Assembly (NCBI RefSeq): GCF_004363045.1
Contig: NZ_SNYJ01000018.1
Coordinates: forward strand, 1 to 51,811
Length of the DNA stretch: 51,811 bases
Direction: 5' to 3'
Source of the DNA: Aureibacillus halotolerans
GTDB lineage: Bacteria; Bacillota; Bacilli; Bacillales; DSM-28697
Each line of letters begins with the position of its first letter. The stretch's first letter is position 1. The notes below the pieces were generated by a model. The model was not told the DNA's origin, did not search any database, and saw only the letters and a program-made list of their open reading frames with translations. The position numbers were made by a program, and so were the translations under genes. Positions 49,037-51,811 of the stretch are shown in pieces.

Positions 49037-49068
49037 ATTATCGTAATTAAAACGTTATCATTAGTCTA
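49037..49068. promoter_or_regulatory. Fur- or Zur-like site upstream of the 58-residue gene
   Basis: The plus strand reads ATCGTAAT (49040-49047), then AAAACG and TTATCATTA (49055-49063). The left part matches a Zur half-site (TCGTAAT) and the right part matches the Fur core TAATGATAA on the other strand. Neither is a complete consensus. Confidence 0.4.
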
Positions 49069-49265
49069 CTATAAAACTGTTATAGTATGATGAACGAACT
49101 GTTACGATTTTGTTAATTCTTCATTATGCCCTGAAATATTAGTAGTAAACCTTGTGCTTAAAAAATGTTTATCAAGCACTGTTGCCATTTAGCATATGCT
49201 TTAAGGACATTCTCCAACGGTATTATATGATTTGATTATCTCTGTGTTACAGAACTGCTCAAACA

Positions 49266-49298
49266 CAAAAAAAGAACGGGAGACATCTCCTCGCTCTT
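49266..49298 (-). terminator. terminator of the esterase gene
   Basis: AAGA-CG-GAG pairs with CTC-CG-TCTT with small bulges, next to an A8 run that becomes a T tract on the minus strand. Confidence 0.55.
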
Positions 49299-49308
49299 CT
49301 ATACGTTG

Positions 49309-49974
49309 TTACATCTTTTTTTGTTTCAACATCCAGGAAAAGAATTCGGGATTTTCGTACGTCACTGTCCAAGAATCATGATCTGCTTCGGGATAAATGG
49401 TTAGCTTAGCGTGGCCTCCTGCTTTATTGATAGCCGACACCATCGTTTTTGTATGCTCTACAGGAACAACTGTATCCTTCTCACCATGAAACGCCCACAC
49501 CGCAGTATCTTTTAACGCATCGGCTAATGTCGGTATGCCGACGCCACAGATTGGTGCGACTGCCGCGAATCGATCGGGTGCTTTCAAACTTAGGAACCAA
49601 CTCCCATACCCACCCATGCTTAGTCCTGTCAGGTAAATTCTCTGTTGATCGACAGCGTACCTCTCACAAACGTCGTCGAGTAAAGACAGAAGTGATTCGA
49701 GCAAGAATGGCCAGTACGAATCCTCTGGACATTGAGGTGCCACCATGATAAACGGGGACTCCCTCCAGCCCTCCATCGCTTTTGGCAGACCTTGTGTACG
49801 TACTTTCTCAAGATCACTGCCTCTCTCCCCACGCCCATGCAGAAACAAAACGAGGGGGTAAGAAGAGCTGCTTGTTTTATTATGACCCGGTGGTAAAGCC
49901 AACAAATAGGGCAGTTTCTCCACCTTTATTTGCTTTTGATCCAACACTTTCTCTAACAAAACGATTGTGCCCAC
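49309..49974 (-). CDS. alpha/beta hydrolase (esterase of the dienelactone/prolyl-oligopeptidase-like type)
   Basis: A 221-residue hydrolase: LVLFLHGRGERGSDLEKV (oxyanion region), nucleophile elbow GLSMGGYGSW (Ser), Asp in HGEKDTVVPVEHT and His in EADHDSWTVTY. It resembles carboxylesterases active on sugar- or phenol-linked acyl groups. It follows the TIM-barrel isomerase gene by 10 nt, so they share an operon. The start is uncertain: GTG 49974 overlaps a GGAGGTGG site, and a TTG at 49959 lies about 12 nt after it. Substrate unknown. Confidence 0.85.
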   Translation of the reverse strand: MGTIVLLEKVLDQKQIKVEKLPYLLALPPGHNKTSSSSYPLVLFLHGRGERGSDLEKVRTQGLPKAMEGWRESPFIMVAPQCPEDSYWPFLLESLLSLLDDVCERYAVDQQRIYLTGLSMGGYGSWFLSLKAPDRFAAVAPICGVGIPTLADALKDTAVWAFHGEKDTVVPVEHTKTMVSAINKAGGHAKLTIYPEADHDSWTVTYENPEFFSWMLKQKKM

Positions 49975-49984
49975 CTCCGCTTTC

Positions 49985-50827
49985 TTAGGACAAGGTTGCG
50001 TAGATTTTTTCGTAGGCGTTTTTAGCTTTTTCCGCTAAAACCTCAGGCTTTTCAGTAGGTGGCTCCTTTGTCAAAATTTCTTGAGCAACCGCTCCTTCAT
50101 ACCCGATATCCTTTAACGTTTGCAGAAACGTCGTTAGGTCAATCACCCCTTCTCCAGGTGAAAGGCGGTCGTTGTCCAACACCTCTTCAACCGGTACATT
50201 ACGTGCATCGTTAATATGTACATGAACGATACGGTCGACCCCAGCGCGTTTAATGTCTTCGCTTGTCGCGCCTGTCGTATACCAGTGGAAGCCATCAAGA
50301 AGCAAGCCAACGTTCGGCTCGTCAATTGCGTCCACCATATCCAACATTTGCTCCATCGTCCAAATGAAAGGATGCTTCCACATCGTTCTCAAGTGATGTG
50401 GTCCGACGAATTCAAGCCCTAACTGAATGCCCTCATTTTTTAATACTTGGGCACACAACCTTAACCTTGATATGGCCTTTGCCATAAATTGAGACGCATT
50501 CATGTCCGTTGCGGGCAGGACATAGGTACAGAAATTCCTGACACCAAGTCGTTTTGCAAGCTGAGCCTGTCTGACCAAATCGGCGAGACCTTCCGAAAAT
50601 TTTTCATCCGTTTGACGCCATTCGACAGCAAGCCCAAAAGTTGAGATCGTAACCCCAGCCTCGCGAAGCCAAGTATCAATGGTTTCAACGCCTTGTTCAT
50701 CTGCAATTTTCAAGAGAGCGCTTCCACTAGTTTCAACGGCCTCGAAGCCATTCTTGCCTGCTAGTTCGATCAAATGCTGTGGGCCATTTATGGCTCCAAG
50801 CCCTGCGGCGGATAGTGCTTTTTTCAT
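49985..50827 (-). CDS. sugar phosphate isomerase/epimerase (xylose isomerase-like TIM barrel)
   Basis: A 280-residue AP-endonuclease-2-like TIM barrel: LGLEFVGPHHLRT (metal Glu), NVGLLLDGFHWYTTG (Asp/His), RIVHVHINDARNVP (His-x-His-Asp) and a final GAVAQEIL with Glu. These are the metal-site residues of the sugar isomerase/epimerase family (COG1082). It probably acts on an inositol- or sugar-like compound. Together with the neighbouring esterase it may process a plant- or wall-derived ester. AAGGAG lies upstream of ATG 50827. A copy of the 126 bp element starts 15 bases upstream. Confidence 0.85.
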   Translation of the reverse strand: MKKALSAAGLGAINGPQHLIELAGKNGFEAVETSGSALLKIADEQGVETIDTWLREAGVTISTFGLAVEWRQTDEKFSEGLADLVRQAQLAKRLGVRNFCTYVLPATDMNASQFMAKAISRLRLCAQVLKNEGIQLGLEFVGPHHLRTMWKHPFIWTMEQMLDMVDAIDEPNVGLLLDGFHWYTTGATSEDIKRAGVDRIVHVHINDARNVPVEEVLDNDRLSPGEGVIDLTTFLQTLKDIGYEGAVAQEILTKEPPTEKPEVLAEKAKNAYEKIYATLS

Positions 50828-50841
50828 GTAAATTCTCCTTT

Positions 50842-50967
50842 TCAGACTGATGAAAAACGCTCGCTTTCTTCGTTGCTTTGCCTTGTCCGGTGCTCATTGC
50901 CCTGATGGCAACTCCGCGCCTGCCAAGCCTTCGCGCCTCGAAAGACAAACGTTTTCATTCAGCCTGA
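50842..50967 (+). repeat. dispersed 126 bp element, full-length copy
   Basis: Starts TCAGACTGATGAAAAACGCT, ends AACGTTTTCATTCAGCCTGA. This and the next copy share almost the entire core, including CCTGATGGCAACTCCGCGCC and TTCGCGCCTCGAAAGACAAA. Confidence 0.9.
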
Positions 50968-50975
50968 TATGATTT

Positions 50976-51094
50976 GATGAAAAACGCTCGCTTTCTTCGT
51001 TGCTTTGCCTTGTCCGGTGCTCATTGCCCTGATGGCAACTCCGCGCCTGCCAAGCCTTCGCGCCTCGAAAGACAAACGTTTTCATTCAGCCTGA
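50976..51094 (+). repeat. dispersed 126 bp element, second tandem copy
   Basis: The same unit 127 bp later, with its first bases missing (begins TGATGAAAAACGC) and an intact 3' end TTCATTCAGCCTGA. Confidence 0.9.
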
Positions 51095-51101
51095 TTTTTT
51101 T

Positions 51102-51121
51102 GTGAAACGCTCGCTTTCTTC
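51102..51121 (+). repeat. dispersed 126 bp element, short 5' fragment
   Basis: GTGAAACGCTCGCTTTCTTC only; the sequence then switches to the second repeat family. Confidence 0.65.
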
Positions 51122-51148
51122 ATTTGAAAAATCCCACCAATTTTGTTT

Positions 51149-51290
51149 GGTTAACGGTTGAAAATGAAGCCACAAGAACTTTCTCATTTCAAACGTCATT
51201 TACAATAAACCAGAAGCGGCTACTAGTGAGACTCCAGTAGCAATGAAAACACGACGAGGTCTTTTCGAGTTGAAGATGCGCTAAGGTGCA
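51149..51290 (+). repeat. second repeat family, copy 1
   Basis: Shares with 51563-51709 the order GTTGAAAATGAA, CTTTCTCATTTCA, AATAAACCA, CGGCTACTAGTGAGACTCC, GAAAACACGA and GAGGTC, with substitutions. It is followed by a structured inverted segment. Confidence 0.8.
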
Positions 51291-51311
51291 CGGGAATGAC
51301 GACCGCTCCGT

Positions 51312-51417
51312 CAACATACTTCGCTTTCTGTGGGGCACGGCTTCAGCTTCCTCGGAAAGCAGGCTTTCCGAGGGGATCTTCAGCTCGCGCTGATCCCACT
51401 AGAGTCTACGTATGTTG
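51312..51417. repeat. structured palindromic element
   Basis: CAACATAC (51312-51319) and GTATGTTG (51410-51417) form the outer inverted repeat. Inside are a perfect 10 bp hairpin CTCGGAAAGC/GCTTTCCGAG (51351-51372) and GGGATC..CAGC/GCTG..GATCCC (51374-51397). Sequences of the form CTTCGCTTT..GGGGCACGGCTTCAGC..CCTC are, as I recall, widespread repeats in Bacillaceae. Confidence 0.75.
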
Positions 51418-51562
51418 GCTACGCTGATGTTTGTTTCTGCGGACATTGTTTATTGTGGCTCGGTCTCGTATAGAGGGTAAAAAGCCGTGTTGCAACCAAA
51501 TAAGGCAAGTAAGTGCAATGTTTCAAGGTAGATCGCCTGGTGCCTTTTACACGAATGTCCTT

Positions 51563-51660
51563 TGGTAACTGTTGAAAATGAACCCAAAAAAGATCTTTCT
51601 CATTTCATTCGTTCTGTATAATAAACCAAAAACGGCTACTAGTGAGACTCCTGCGGCAAA
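51563..51660 (+). repeat. second repeat family, copy 2
   Basis: Direct copy of 51149 onward, about 414 bp downstream, joined to the 57 bp tandem array. Confidence 0.8.
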
Positions 51661-51811
51661 GAAAACACGATGAGGTCCTTTCGAATCGATGTTGCACTTG
51701 TGCCCGTAGGGTGAAAAGAAAACACGATGAGGTCCTTTCGAATCGATGTTGCACTTGTGCCCGTAGGGTGAAAAGAAAACACGATGAGGTCCTTTCGAAT
51801 CGATGTTGCAC
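51661..51811 (+). repeat. 57 bp tandem repeat array, truncated by the window edge
   Basis: Units begin GAAAACACGATGAGGTCC at 51661, 51718 and 51775. Two are complete and identical as far as read, the third is cut off. Because 57 is a multiple of 3, an apparent 19-residue peptide repeat appears on the minus strand, but there is no start signal. This is repeat structure, not a gene. Confidence 0.92.

Noticed and set aside
50733-51085. Overlapping ORFs of 60-90 residues with Arg-rich peptides in the repeat copies (also at 36473-36885 and 18563-18849)
   Set aside because: The peptides recur because the DNA element recurs, occur on both strands, lack ribosome sites and differ between copies by frameshifts.
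51605-51811. A protein with 19-residue repeats on the minus strand
   Set aside because: It is produced by the 57 bp tandem array whose length is a multiple of three; there is no start signal.
51661-51811. CRISPR array
   Set aside because: The units are contiguous 57 bp repeats without unique spacers, and no cas genes are nearby.

Overview
The window looks like a chromosomal stretch from a Firmicute of the Bacillaceae, most probably an alkaliphilic or halotolerant relative of the Shouchella (Bacillus clausii) group. Evidence: AGGAGG-type ribosome sites, frequent TTG/GTG starts, consensus sigma-A, SigB-like and ECF-like promoters, many intrinsic terminators, a complete ectoine uptake operon, and a backbone resembling the yfj/yfk region of B. 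subtilis (yfjO, yfjP, pdaA, yfkAB, yfkD, yfkH, yfkI) mixed with genes that lie elsewhere in that species. The genus is inference. No tRNA, rRNA, CRISPR array, transposase or integrase was seen.

Layout. 0.2-4.7 kb: a LacI-type regulator and two tandem paralogous sugar-type binding lipoproteins without permeases. 4.7-9.4 kb: a compact HemAT-like oxygen sensor, an aminoglycoside 6-adenylyltransferase, a DUF3885-like protein, a MerR regulator and a short-chain dehydrogenase beside a decayed reading frame. 9.4-15.2 kb: an accessory block with a DUF4062 protein plus a small partner ORF, a DoxX-like/DUF4166 pair, and a three-gene operon of HTH regulator, ImmA/IrrE-type metalloprotease and PIN-like nuclease behind a promoter containing an operator-like dyad. 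This is the best candidate for a little-described system. 15.3-21 kb: conserved backbone (rRNA methyltransferase, DNA glycosylase, PdaA, YfkAB, YfkD).

21-28 kb: YidD, zinc-independent FolE2, dCTP deaminase, YbjQ, BdbC/BdbD, a His-rich zinc-binding lipoprotein with a perfect Zur-type box, Zur itself, an OsmC-like protein and a CDF exporter with manganese-type metal ligands. This is a metal and redox homeostasis block. 28-34 kb: MFS transporter, methionine salvage genes mtnU and mtnE, YkuV, YfkH, YfkI and YjbQ. 34-37 kb: an ECF sigma factor, a mini anti-sigma factor and a membrane protein as a translationally coupled operon, then GlpP and a stress flavin-type protein with a SigB-like promoter. 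37-45 kb: hemolysin III homologue, a lone arginine deiminase, TagO-like transferase, a YhfK-like protein and ehuBCDA.

45-51 kb: lipid kinase, AraC regulator convergent with a lone SidA/IucD hydroxylase, a 58-residue ORF behind a Fur/Zur-like site, and an esterase/TIM-barrel pair. The last kilobase has no genes. It holds copies of a ~126 bp element with inverted ends that also occurs around 9.5, 18.5, 36.7 and 38.1 kb, a second structured repeat family, and a 57 bp tandem array running off the edge.
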